Made by a program: the position numbers and the translations under genes
Shown here: positions 7,593 through 16,799 of the stretch, piece after piece
How the letters are laid out: each line of letters opens with the position of its first letter
How positions within the stretch are numbered: the stretch's first letter is position 1
The notes under the pieces: model-generated
What the model was told of the DNA's origin: nothing
Seen by the model: only the letters and a program-made list of their open reading frames with translations
Databases searched by the model: none
Assembly: GCA_002922725.1 (NCBI GenBank)
Contig: PNEW01000011.1
Coordinates: 1-34,081, forward strand
DNA from: Verrucomicrobia bacterium Opi.OSU.00C
GTDB lineage: Bacteria > Verrucomicrobiota > Verrucomicrobiia > Opitutales > PNEW01
DNA length: 34,081 nucleotides
Direction of reading: 5' to 3'

Positions 7593-8394
7593 ATGCGACA
7601 ATATCACGAACTACTTAAGTGTATTTTGAGAAAAGGAAAGCCCCGAAAAGATAGAACTGGCGTTGGGACACACTCACTATTCGGTATACAATCCCGTTAT
7701 AATATAGCTGAAGGCTTTCCTCTTCTCACAACCAAAAAAGTGCATTTTAAATCAATCGTTCACGAACTACTTTGGTTTCTCAAAGGGTGTAGCAATCTTA
7801 AATATCTACACGACAATAAAGTTAGGATTTGGGACGAATGGGCTGATGAGAATGGAGATTTAGGTCGCGTCTATGGTGTTCAGTGGATAGCCTGGCGCAA
7901 ACCTAATGGAGATTCAATAAATCAAATCGAAAATGTAATTGAACAGATTAAATCTGATCCTACGAGCCGACGTCATATCGTCAGTGCTTGGAATGTAGGT
8001 GAACTTGATCAAATGGCCTTGTTACCTTGTCACGCTTTTTTTTCAATTTTATGTCGATACCGATGAACGAACATTAAGTTGTCATCTCTATCAACGTAGT
8101 GCTGATCTGTTTCTCGGGGTTCCGTTCAACATTGCTTCATATTCTTTACTCACGATGATGATCGCCCAACTATGCGATCTTAATCCAGGAGAGTTCATCC
8201 ATTCTTTTGGAGATTTACATATTTACAACAACCATATTGAGCAAGTGAAACTCCAGCTTTCACGCGATTGTCGCCCATTACCTAAAGTTAAGCTCAATCC
8301 TAGAATTAAAAACATGCGGGATTTTAAATTCGAGGATATCGAACTTCATAATTACAATCCACATCCCCCGATTAAAGCTCCTATTGCAGTATGA
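7593..8394 (+). CDS. thyA: thymidylate synthase ThyA, interrupted by a +1 frameshift
   Basis: Catalyses dUMP plus methylene-THF to dTMP plus DHF. The first 150 codons are read in one frame, with [22 protein letters not shown], the phosphate-binding SRRHI (125-129) and the active-site LLPCHAFF (Cys146). The rest ([19 protein letters not shown], then [19 protein letters not shown], and the C-terminal PIKAPIAV) follows in another frame. The switch falls in a run of eight T at 8036-8043; seven T restore one 266-residue protein, the normal ThyA size. As written, the product would lack half the active site. Either a base-calling error or transcriptional slippage on T8 is likely. The stop overlaps the folA start by 4 nt (ATGA), so the two are translationally coupled. 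Confidence 0.93.
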
Positions 8395-8858
8395 AACCTT
8401 ATAAAGCGATCGCAGCGATGTCGCTTAATAGAGTAATTGGCTGCAACAATAAAATTCCGTGGCATATTCCTGAGGATTTTAAATGGGTTAAGACAATTAC
8501 GTTAGGCCATATAATCGTAATGGGGCGAAAAACATTTGAATCCATCGGTCATCCACTTCCACACCGCGAAAATATTGTAATTAGTCAACAGAACTTAAAA
8601 ATACCGGGTACAAAGATTATTCACAGCCTAATGGAATTACAACACATGAAATCAGAAAAAGAAATCTGGATATTAGGTGGTGCGGAAATCTACCGACAAG
8701 TGCTACCGTACTGTTCCGATCTTTATCTCTCAGTGATTAAGCGAGAGGTTGAAGGGGACACATTTTTCCCCACATATGAAGATAATTTTGATCTTAAAGA
8801 AATCCTGCGGGAGGAACCAGATTTTCGTATTGAGCATTATGTAAATTCGTCACCTTAA
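8391..8858 (+). CDS. folA: dihydrofolate reductase
   Basis: 155 residues, standard chromosomal DHFR size. It reduces the dihydrofolate produced by ThyA back to tetrahydrofolate with NADPH. Motifs: [18 protein letters not shown] (15-32, with the catalytic acid at Asp29), GRKTFESIG (45-53) for [13 protein letters not shown] (96-103) and GDTFFP (122-127). It directly follows thyA with a 4-nt overlap, the classic thyA-folA operon. Intact, with no sign of transfer. Confidence 0.96.
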   Translation: MKPYKAIAAMSLNRVIGCNNKIPWHIPEDFKWVKTITLGHIIVMGRKTFESIGHPLPHRENIVISQQNLKIPGTKIIHSLMELQHMKSEKEIWILGGAEIYRQVLPYCSDLYLSVIKREVEGDTFFPTYEDNFDLKEILREEPDFRIEHYVNSSP

Positions 8859-8949
8859 ATATAAAATTTTGGTTGAATTGCTAAAACGTTAAGGCTTTTA
8901 CATTTAGTTCATCATAAAAGTTGCAAAAGATTAAATCAAAGAGCTGACT

Positions 8950-11862
8950 TTACTTACTACCACGAACAACTTCTACCCAGTGCTTGGGTGTGAAATCAAA
9001 AGCGTCAAGAATTTGGTGGCGACAGCTGAAACCGCATGCAACAACGGTAGCGCCATCATCGCGATTATGTATAGCCGGGTATAACCTTTCTCCACCTATT
9101 TTCTGCGAGAGATCATAATGTTTCTTTTCGTAGCCGAAGGCTCCCGCCATTCCACAACAACCAGAATTGATTTCGTTCACCTTTATTCCATCGATGTATC
9201 CGAGAACGTCTTTCATAGCGGAAGTGCTAAAGATCGCTTTTTGATGACAGTGTCCGTGAATCAGGATATCTTTACTGTTAGATACGAACTTTGGAGAAAT
9301 ATTTCCTTTTTTAATTTCACGCGAAATAAAAATGTCAATCATTGTAACATGCTCTTTTATTCGCTTTCCGAGTTCTTCATCATCAATAAGGTCAGTAAGG
9401 TCATCAATCATTGCCGTTGCACAACTCGGCTCACATACAACAATATCTAGGTCATCTTTTATAAATTCATCTAACTTCCGCAAGGTTTTGAGTCCATCAT
9501 CTTTAGCGAGCTTAAGTAGACCATGAGAAATTCTTGGTCGCTGACAACAACCAGCCTGGGCAAGAATTACTTCATAGCCACAAGATTCAAGCAGTTCAGT
9601 AGCAGCACGCCCTATATGGGGTTCATGGTAGTTGATATAGGTGTCATCAAAAAGAACGACACGTTTTATTTTATTTTCCTTTCCATTACTTTTTTTATTC
9701 GTTTGAAACCATTTTGGGAAAGGTTCTCTCGCATATGCTGGTAGTTTACGCCGAGCGTCAATACCTGTTAACCATTCGAAAGCTTTTCGAAAAATGTAAG
9801 TTCTCTGTATATAGTTAACGAATGGGGCCAGTAATCCAGAATTAAATTTCGCTGCCTTTGATGAAGCGGCAATTAATTTGTCGATTATTTTCAATCCATG
9901 TTTATCATAATATCCCTGTAAAAATTCGCTCTTTAGTTTGGCCATATCTACATTACTTGGACATTCAGATTTGCAGGCTTTACACGAGAGGCACAGATCG
10001 AGAACATCATGAAGACGCTCACTCGTCATCCCATCAGGGCCTAACTGTCCGCTCATCGCAAGACGCAAAGCGTTAGCTCGTCCTCGGGTAGTATGTTCCT
10101 CATCGAGTGTCGCCATATAGCTGGGACACATGGTACCAACATTTTTCTTTCGGCAGGCACCCACACCGTTACACATATGTACGGCTTCAAAGAAATTGCC
10201 ATCGTCACGAAATTTAAAATTTTCCTTATGTCTGTTGAGTTTATAATTTGTACCAAACCTAAGATTATGATCTATGGGCAAAGCATCAACGATATTACCA
10301 GGGTTCATAAGTCCTTGAGGATCAAATAGGTACTTAATCTCTTTAAATTGCTGATAAATCTCTACCCCGAAATAGCGTTCCAAGTAGGCACTTCGAACTC
10401 GTCCATCGCCATGCTCGCCACACCAGGATCCACCATAAGATTTAACGAGCGCAAATGTATCATCTGCAATGCCTTTCATACGATCAATATCCGCTTGTTT
10501 TCGTAAATCGAGAATTGGGCGTACATGAATAAGCCCAACACTGGCATGGGCATACATGATAACTGGTGTTTCGTGTTTTTCACATATTTTAAGAACTTTC
10601 TCTATATACTCAGGCAGTACTTCGACCGGTACAGCAGCATCTTCAATAAATGGTAACGGTTTACGCTCTCCCTTCATACCAAGCATACATCCAAGTGAAT
10701 TTTTCCGGACTGTCCAGATACGTTCCTGATCGTCAGCATCAGAAAATATCGGATAGTTATACCCTAGTTCTTTCCCGGTAAGGTCCTTTGCCATCTCTTT
10801 AGCATGTTGTAATAACTCTTCCTTATCGTCGCCAAAAAATTCAACAATAAGAACCGCTGCAGGTGACCCTTCTATAAAGGAACACAGGGGCGCCAAATTA
10901 TGATTATCACGAGCGAGCTTTATTACTCCTCCAGTAAGTATTTCTACAGCTGAAGGTTGGTGCTTGACGATCCAAGGCACTGCTTTGATTGACTCAATTA
11001 AATCAGCGTAGTGAGCTACACATAAAATTTTCTCTTTTGGAACTGGTTGTACTTTAACTTTTGCTTCAAGCAAAGTAATAAGTGTTCCCTCACTACCCGT
11101 AATAAGTTTAGCCAGGTTCCATCGTTTGGATTTATGAAATTCATCGAGATTATAACCCTGCACACGGCGCAATATTTTTGGATACCGCCTTTCTATCTCT
11201 TCACGATTATCCCTAACAATTTTTTGAAATTCAGTGTAAATAAGCGCTTCGCGTGTATCTCCCTTTTTTTTCTCTTCATATTCCTCTGGAGATAGCTCCT
11301 TATATTCCATCACTTCACCATTTGCAAGGAGGACTTTAGCTTCAATTACCTGGTCTACCATTTTACCATAAATTATACTTTTAGTCCCAGAGGAATTGTT
11401 CCCAATCATACCACCGACATTCGCCCGGTTAGCAGTGGCTGGATCAATAGAGAGGTGCAGACCATGATCAGCAAGCATTACATTTAACTCGTCTCGGACT
11501 ATGCCTGGTTGAACGCGTACCCAACATTCATCGACATTAAGCTCAAGTAGCTTATTCATGTATTTTGAGAAGTCCAAAACAAGTGCAGCACCTACTGTCT
11601 GACCCCCGAGGCTTGTCCCTCCTCCCCGTGGTAAAATAGGAATTCTATGTTCAAATGCAATTTTCACCGCTGTTTTAACATCCTCCTCATCCAAAGGTAA
11701 AAATACCGCTACAGGAAACATTTGGTAAATGCTCGCATCAGTTGCATATAGACCTCGTGACATTTCATCAGTATAGAGATCACCTCTGACACTTTTCCTT
11801 AACTCTATCTCAAAAGCTTTTACTTTTGAATCTAATTGCGTTGCCTCAAGGGGTTTTAACAT
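8950..11862 (-). CDS. FAD-linked 2-hydroxyacid dehydrogenase with Fe-S and CCG domains (YdiJ/Dld type)
   Basis: 970 residues. The N-terminal PCMH FAD domain (about 40-275) has LPRGGGTSLGGQTVG (78-91) and NVGGMIGNNSSGTKS. The FAD-oxidase C-terminal domain carries GEHGDGR (482-488). A ferredoxin-like section has cysteines at 564, 570, 579 and CxxCxxCxxxCP at 624-635. Two CCG-type domains follow (GCCQRP at 771, GCCGMAG at 901, with HGHCHQK at 869-875). This architecture oxidises D-2-hydroxyacids (D-lactate, D-2-hydroxyglutarate, or glycolate-like acids) and passes electrons to a quinone or other carrier; the exact substrate is not decidable here. The upstream class V aminotransferase ends 1 nt before this ATG, pointing to 2-hydroxyacid/2-oxoacid to amino acid conversion, for example glycolate-glyoxylate-glycine (inference). 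Confidence 0.92.
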   Translation of the reverse strand: MLKPLEATQLDSKVKAFEIELRKSVRGDLYTDEMSRGLYATDASIYQMFPVAVFLPLDEEDVKTAVKIAFEHRIPILPRGGGTSLGGQTVGAALVLDFSKYMNKLLELNVDECWVRVQPGIVRDELNVMLADHGLHLSIDPATANRANVGGMIGNNSSGTKSIIYGKMVDQVIEAKVLLANGEVMEYKELSPEEYEEKKKGDTREALIYTEFQKIVRDNREEIERRYPKILRRVQGYNLDEFHKSKRWNLAKLITGSEGTLITLLEAKVKVQPVPKEKILCVAHYADLIESIKAVPWIVKHQPSAVEILTGGVIKLARDNHNLAPLCSFIEGSPAAVLIVEFFGDDKEELLQHAKEMAKDLTGKELGYNYPIFSDADDQERIWTVRKNSLGCMLGMKGERKPLPFIEDAAVPVEVLPEYIEKVLKICEKHETPVIMYAHASVGLIHVRPILDLRKQADIDRMKGIADDTFALVKSYGGSWCGEHGDGRVRSAYLERYFGVEIYQQFKEIKYLFDPQGLMNPGNIVDALPIDHNLRFGTNYKLNRHKENFKFRDDGNFFEAVHMCNGVGACRKKNVGTMCPSYMATLDEEHTTRGRANALRLAMSGQLGPDGMTSERLHDVLDLCLSCKACKSECPSNVDMAKLKSEFLQGYYDKHGLKIIDKLIAASSKAAKFNSGLLAPFVNYIQRTYIFRKAFEWLTGIDARRKLPAYAREPFPKWFQTNKKSNGKENKIKRVVLFDDTYINYHEPHIGRAATELLESCGYEVILAQAGCCQRPRISHGLLKLAKDDGLKTLRKLDEFIKDDLDIVVCEPSCATAMIDDLTDLIDDEELGKRIKEHVTMIDIFISREIKKGNISPKFVSNSKDILIHGHCHQKAIFSTSAMKDVLGYIDGIKVNEINSGCCGMAGAFGYEKKHYDLSQKIGGERLYPAIHNRDDGATVVACGFSCRHQILDAFDFTPKHWVEVVRGSK

Positions 11863-11863
11863 T

Positions 11864-12983
11864 TTATTTGATTTTTATTAAGTTTTCCAAAGCAGCTAGT
11901 AACAGATTTACATGGTTTTCAGAACTGCTACAACCCATAAGACCTATACGCCAGACCTTGCCAGCATAATCGCCCAAGCCACCTCCTATTTCAATATTGT
12001 ATTCATTTAGTAAGCGGCGTCGGGAGGCGAGATCTTCTAATCCAGAAGGGATCTTAACTGCATTAAGATGAGGGATCCGATATTCAGGTGCTACAATAAA
12101 CTCGAATCCAAGCTTCTCTAATCCCTCACGCAGGTACCCATGGTTTTTCAAGTGTCTGGCAAAACAGGCGTCTAAGCCCTCTTCAAGAATAATTCTTAAT
12201 GCTTCATACAATGCATAAAAGGATGAAACAGGTGCTGTATGGTGATACATCCGTTCTTCGCCCCAATATTTTTTTAATAAATTTAAATCCAAAAAACCAA
12301 CTATTCACTTTACTTTTGCGCCTTTCAATCACATCTACAGCCTTCGAACTAAATGAAACAGGGGCCAATCCAGGAGGAGCACTTATGCATTTCTGGGAAC
12401 AGCTGTAAATGGCATCGATCCCTCTTTCGTCAACGCGTACGTCGACTCCACCCAACGAGGTTACAGCATCTACTAGAAAAAGTGCACCAGCCTCATGAAC
12501 TATTTGACTGATTTCATCAAGTGGTTGCAAAACTCCAGTCGATGTTTCGGCATGAACAATAGCAACCAGTTTCGCTTTACAGGTTCCAAGTGCCTTGTGA
12601 ACTTGTTCCGGCTCTATGGGAGAACCCCATGGTGCATCAACTCGTATTAAATTCCCACCACAACGTTCGACGATATCGCTCATTCGGTTACCAAAAAATC
12701 CATTCACACAAATAATAACGTCATCACCCGGTTCAATGAGATTAACCAAACCGGCTTCCATTCCCGCACTGGCAGGTGCAGGTAGGGCGAAAGTGAGTTC
12801 ATTTTTAGTACCGAATACCCTCCTAATCATGACCATGAGCTCATCCATAATGCTAAGGTACTCAGGGTCTAAGTGTCCAAGTAGTGGGGCAGCCATAGCC
12901 CGCAAAACTCGGGGATGGACATCACTTGGACCAGGACCCATTAAAATGCGTGGGGTTGGATTAAGTTCCTTATTTTTAATCAT
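11864..12983 (-). CDS. class V aminotransferase (alanine/serine-glyoxylate type), interrupted by a +1 frameshift
   Basis: Residues 1-230 are read from ATG 12983, with MGPGPSDVHPRVL, the VDAVTSLGG block (Asp172, cofactor contact) and SCSQKC (PLP lysine 198) followed by APPGLAPV. The remaining 142 residues, starting LDLNLLKKYWGEERMYHHTA, continue in a shifted frame. The join is in an A6 run at 12291-12296 on the given strand (T6 in the gene); five bases restore a 372-residue protein, normal for AGXT/serine-pyruvate transaminases. These PLP enzymes transfer amino groups among alanine, serine and glyoxylate. The gene is 1 nt upstream of the 2-hydroxyacid dehydrogenase, so an operon is nearly certain. 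The break is probably a sequencing error. Confidence 0.9.
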
Positions 12984-13234
12984 AAAGTTTAATATAATGG
13001 TTATTTAAACAGTGGCTAAATTATTAAATGATTGCAGGATGACAAGCTGGTTTTATTCAATAAACATTATTAAAGCAAATAGAAGAAAGAAATTAAGCCA
13101 AAATGCTATCGAAGGTCGTCCTTTATCCTTTACCCATGAATTTATCGCCGGTATAAGAACCTGTATATTGGGTCCATTTGGTCTTATATATCTCCGCTAT
13201 ATGTTTTATATTTTAAGTCTATTTTATTCGTATT

Positions 13235-14431
13235 ATGGCTACCTTTACATCTTTCAAAGCTAGAAATGGTATTGTCGAACGCTGTATCAGTGACGACCAG
13301 ACCCGCTTGCGGTTAAAATACAACCCTTATTACCTGCCATTTGATAGACAGGTAGGTTCGCATGTTTGGCTTGATGGGAAAGAGTTAATTATGCTCAGTA
13401 GCAATGATTACCTAGGATTGAGTGATCATCCAAAAGTTATTGAAGCAGGCAAGAAAGCGCTAGAGGAATGGGGAAGCGGAACAACTGGATCACGTTTTGC
13501 CAATGGTAGTCGATATTTTCATGAAAAACTTGAGAGTGATTTGGCAAGTTTTCTTGGCAAAGAAGCCTGCCATGTAAGTGTTGCAGGGTATATTTCTTGC
13601 ATGTCTTCTATTGAATCCTTCGCTCGTAAAGGAGATCTAATTATTGTCGATCGGAATGTACACTCCAGCCTCTGGGCGGGAATTGCAAATACAGGAGCCC
13701 GCCTAGAAAGGTTCGGGCATAATAATATAGAAAGCCTGAAGGAAGTCCTAGGGCAAGAATCTCCTGAGATTACAAAAATGTTGGTTGTCGAAGGAGTTTT
13801 TTCGATGGAAGGTCACATTGCTAATCTCCCCGACTATTTAACCGTCATTCAAAACCAAAATTGTTTTATTGTCGTAGATGATGCCCACGGTTTCGGAGTC
13901 TTAGGAAAACAGGGTAGGGGCACTGTAGATTATTTTGGCGTAACTGATCAAGTGGATATCATTGCTGGAAGTATGTCTAAATCCATGGCAAGTACGGGCG
14001 GGTTTGTTGCGGGCTCAACCGAAATCATTGAATATCTGAGAACTCATTCTAAACAAACCGTATTCAGTGCGGCTTTAAGTCCCTGCCAAACTGCTTGTGC
14101 TCAAGCTGCTTTAGATGTAATAAAGGAAGAACCGGAACATTTACAGCACCTTTGGGATAATACACGTTATTACCATAAACTTCTTTTAGACTTGGGTCTC
14201 GACATCTGGGAATCTAAAACTCCAGCTACTCCTATCGTCCTCGGAAAAATAGAAAGTGCTTATTATTTTTGGAAAAAACTAATGAAAAAAGGGGTGTTTA
14301 CAAACATAATTCCCCCACCGGCTGTTTCACCAAATAAGATCCTAATTAGAACCGCGATTTCAGCGCGACATTCAAAAGAAGATTTGGAAAAAATTGGCGA
14401 GGCCATGAAATTCGCTGCAAAAGGTCTTTGA
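13235..14431 (+). CDS. alpha-oxoamine synthase, serine palmitoyltransferase-like
   Basis: 398 residues, PLP fold-type I. Seen: LSSNDYLGLS (54-63), GSGTTGSRFANGS (80-92), NVHSS with His143, VVDDAHGFGVLG (213-224) and the PLP lysine 249 in GSMSKSMASTGGFVAG. That lysine motif (SKSxASxGGF) is closer to serine palmitoyltransferases than to KBL (GKALGG) or BioF (GKALGSSGG); this rests on remembered family motifs. SPT condenses serine with an acyl thioester to 3-ketosphinganine, the first step of sphingolipid synthesis. BioF or KBL remain alternatives, but no biotin or threonine gene is near, while a ketosynthase, ACP, SDR and AMP ligase are. It overlaps the following GT9 gene by 4 nt. Confidence 0.8.
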   Translation: MATFTSFKARNGIVERCISDDQTRLRLKYNPYYLPFDRQVGSHVWLDGKELIMLSSNDYLGLSDHPKVIEAGKKALEEWGSGTTGSRFANGSRYFHEKLESDLASFLGKEACHVSVAGYISCMSSIESFARKGDLIIVDRNVHSSLWAGIANTGARLERFGHNNIESLKEVLGQESPEITKMLVVEGVFSMEGHIANLPDYLTVIQNQNCFIVVDDAHGFGVLGKQGRGTVDYFGVTDQVDIIAGSMSKSMASTGGFVAGSTEIIEYLRTHSKQTVFSAALSPCQTACAQAALDVIKEEPEHLQHLWDNTRYYHKLLLDLGLDIWESKTPATPIVLGKIESAYYFWKKLMKKGVFTNIIPPPAVSPNKILIRTAISARHSKEDLEKIGEAMKFAAKGL

Positions 14432-15510
14432 ATTCGAAAATCTCTCAACAAGTAGTCCGGGCTTTCAAGCGCCTGTTGTTATCTCGACCAGATCGTATTG
14501 GTGATGTGGTAATCACGACTTCGTGCCTTAAAGTAATCCATGATGTTTATCCTCACCTTAAGCTTTACTTCCTAGTTAATGAGTCACTAATTCCACTGTT
14601 CAACGATCATCCTTTGCTTGCCGGATTAATTCCCCTGCCTGATCATGACAAAGATCCCAATCATTCAATAATATTATTAAAAGATGAAATACAGAATTTA
14701 AATCCTGATTGTATTGTTCATTTTAATTATGATCCAGTAGTAGCTACTGCTGCCTATAAAGCTAATATACCCTACCGATTGGGGCACTGGACGAAAAAAC
14801 GTAATACCTGGCTAACACATGCTATTACCGATAGAAGAAAGGAAGGTCTTCAACATGAAGCCGAATATAATTTAGATTTACTCAACCCTCTTCACATTTA
14901 TCCACCTCTCAATCTGAAACCTTGGTTATCCCCAAAACCAGTACATGATACACGCTTATTTGAACTTTTACCCTGGTGGAGACCCAATTGTCCTTTTGCT
15001 GTATTTCATATAAGTGCACATGCATCCAAAGCTCGTATCCCACCTAGCATTTTCGCGGGGATTACTCCCTGGCTTGTTGATGAGTTAAATTATCATATTG
15101 TTCTAATTGGATCAGAAAAAAATGATCCAGGAAAGAAATCATTTTTACAATTGATAGGTGATCGCTTGAGTAAAAAGGTTAGTGATTTAACTAATATCAT
15201 TCATTTAGGAGAGACTGCTCGTATTTTAAAAGAAGCACGTTTCCTTTTTTCGCGAGACAGTGGGCCAGCACATCTTGCCAGTGCAGTAAATTGCCCAGCG
15301 TTAACACTAATTGGACCACTTGGGAAAAGATCAGCCTCAACTCGGTGGAGTCCGCTAGGACCATCAGCGAAGATATTGGAGAAGCCAATTCACCCGCGAC
15401 TGTGGGAAACTACCCACGCTTATCATCAGCGCTATTTCAATTCATTTTCCATAAAAGAAATTAAAAATGAATTAATGATAATTATAAACAAGGCTGTTAA
15501 CAATAACTGA
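14428..15510 (+). CDS. glycosyltransferase family 9 (heptosyltransferase-like)
   Basis: 360 residues starting at TTG, whose last two bases form the TGA of the upstream gene, so translation is coupled. The N-terminal LLLSRPDRIGDVVITTSCLK fits the GT9 acceptor-side signature, and FSRDSGPAHLASAVNCPALTLIG is the GT9 nucleotide-sugar binding block. GT9 enzymes add heptose or other sugars to the LPS core on the cytoplasmic side of the inner membrane; acceptor and donor are unknown here. Coupling with an SPT-like enzyme allows the idea that the acceptor is a sphingolipid-type lipid, but this is inference only. Confidence 0.9.
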   Translation: MNSKISQQVVRAFKRLLLSRPDRIGDVVITTSCLKVIHDVYPHLKLYFLVNESLIPLFNDHPLLAGLIPLPDHDKDPNHSIILLKDEIQNLNPDCIVHFNYDPVVATAAYKANIPYRLGHWTKKRNTWLTHAITDRRKEGLQHEAEYNLDLLNPLHIYPPLNLKPWLSPKPVHDTRLFELLPWWRPNCPFAVFHISAHASKARIPPSIFAGITPWLVDELNYHIVLIGSEKNDPGKKSFLQLIGDRLSKKVSDLTNIIHLGETARILKEARFLFSRDSGPAHLASAVNCPALTLIGPLGKRSASTRWSPLGPSAKILEKPIHPRLWETTHAYHQRYFNSFSIKEIKNELMIIINKAVNNN

Positions 15511-15531
15511 ATTTATGACAGTAATTTCCTT

Positions 15532-16740
15532 TTAAGGGTTACTAGCGATTTTAAATTTTTGATAGAGACGGGTAGTATTTTTGTGTGCATCTGCATTTTC
15601 TTCTACCCAATGACGTCCATTCATTCGGATTTTATTGTATAGCTCATCATTATTCATGAGAACTGTAATCGCATTTATCCAAGCTTGACTTTCCGATTGC
15701 TCGACAATCAATCCATTTTCTTTTGAAGTAATAACTTCGGATATTCCAGGATGGGCGGCAGCAATAACCGGCAAACCCGAAGCCATAGCTTCCAGTATCA
15801 CATTAGGTGTCCCATCACGATTACCATCAACAGCAATTCTTGTCGTGTAGAGGAAAATATCCGCCCAGCGATACTGTTCAAAAACCGCCTCATTATCAAC
15901 ATAACCCATGAGTTCCACGTAATGGTTAATATCAAGTTCCTTAATTCTCTCGCTCATTATATTTTCCATTGGACCGGACCCCACTATTTTAGCTTTGAAA
16001 GAAAACTCTTGTTTCAACAACTCAGCATAGATATCAATTTGTCGTAATTGATCTTTTTTCTCAACCAGCCTTCCGACACTTAAAATTCTGAGGGGATGAC
16101 TGACAATGCGCTTTGTTTTTAACTTCGGATAAAAGTTCAGCCCGCGCCTGATGATTACGATATTATTTTTATTTGCACCCTTTTCAATTAAATGACGGGC
16201 GGCAGCCTCAGTAGTTGTGTGGATAAAGACGGACTCTATGAGTTTTTCAGGTAACAACCAATCGCCACCATTAGCATATATATCAAAAGCATGAGCCCCC
16301 ATAGAAAATGGTGTACCAGTCAGTTTAGATAAAAGTAAGGCGGCGGTCGCAGGCATTGTAGCCCAAGGTGCATGGAAAAGCGCAGGTCTTTTCCGATTAA
16401 ATCTTCTCGCATAAAGGATAGCAAAACATATCCCAATAAAAACTTCGCCTGCATTACGAATTGATGGCATCCTCCTTTGCTTTAAACCTGAAAAAATATC
16501 GTAGAAAGCTTTGGGGTTCTTCACTATCCAATAAGGGAAAAGTACCCCCAGAAAGATAAGCTTCCATTTGGCGAATCGAAATACCTTTATCCCATTATAT
16601 AATTTATCTCCACCCCATAGCGAAAATATTTCAAGTTGCACAGGAAGTTTATATATTGCCTGGATCTCCCTTTGCAAAAATGTTTCTGTTGCAACAGGAA
16701 AAGTAGTAAATAAGTAAGTGATTTTAAGGGGCTTTGTCAT
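15532..16740 (-). CDS. glycosyltransferase family 4 (WcaL/colanic acid type)
   Basis: 402 residues with the GT-B layout. The N-terminal half has TFPVATETFLQREI, typical of colanic-acid/exopolysaccharide glycosyltransferases, and FHAPWATMPATAALLLSKLTG. The C-terminal half has LRILSVGRLVEKK and the donor-binding DGTPNVILEAMASGLPVIA with the EX7E-like acidic pair. It probably transfers a hexose from a nucleotide sugar to an envelope glycan or lipid acceptor. Convergent with the GT9 gene (21 nt apart) and downstream of the ketosynthase gene on the same strand (59-nt gap), so possibly in that operon. Confidence 0.9.
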   Translation of the reverse strand: MTKPLKITYLFTTFPVATETFLQREIQAIYKLPVQLEIFSLWGGDKLYNGIKVFRFAKWKLIFLGVLFPYWIVKNPKAFYDIFSGLKQRRMPSIRNAGEVFIGICFAILYARRFNRKRPALFHAPWATMPATAALLLSKLTGTPFSMGAHAFDIYANGGDWLLPEKLIESVFIHTTTEAAARHLIEKGANKNNIVIIRRGLNFYPKLKTKRIVSHPLRILSVGRLVEKKDQLRQIDIYAELLKQEFSFKAKIVGSGPMENIMSERIKELDINHYVELMGYVDNEAVFEQYRWADIFLYTTRIAVDGNRDGTPNVILEAMASGLPVIAAAHPGISEVITSKENGLIVEQSESQAWINAITVLMNNDELYNKIRMNGRHWVEENADAHKNTTRLYQKFKIASNP

Positions 16741-16799
16741 AAGCCATCACAGGGCTCTTTACTTACATCCAAATTTATATTTGTCCCGTGTCCAGTAAA

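Noticed and set aside
9118-11295. Several plus-strand frames opposite the FAD/Fe-S dehydrogenase
   Set aside because: They are antisense shadows of a 970-codon gene with clear domain motifs.
13012-13263. 83-codon GTG-start frame between the aminotransferase and the SPT-like gene
   Set aside because: It overlaps the start of the well-supported SPT-like gene, lacks family resemblance, and has a composition typical of translated spacer.
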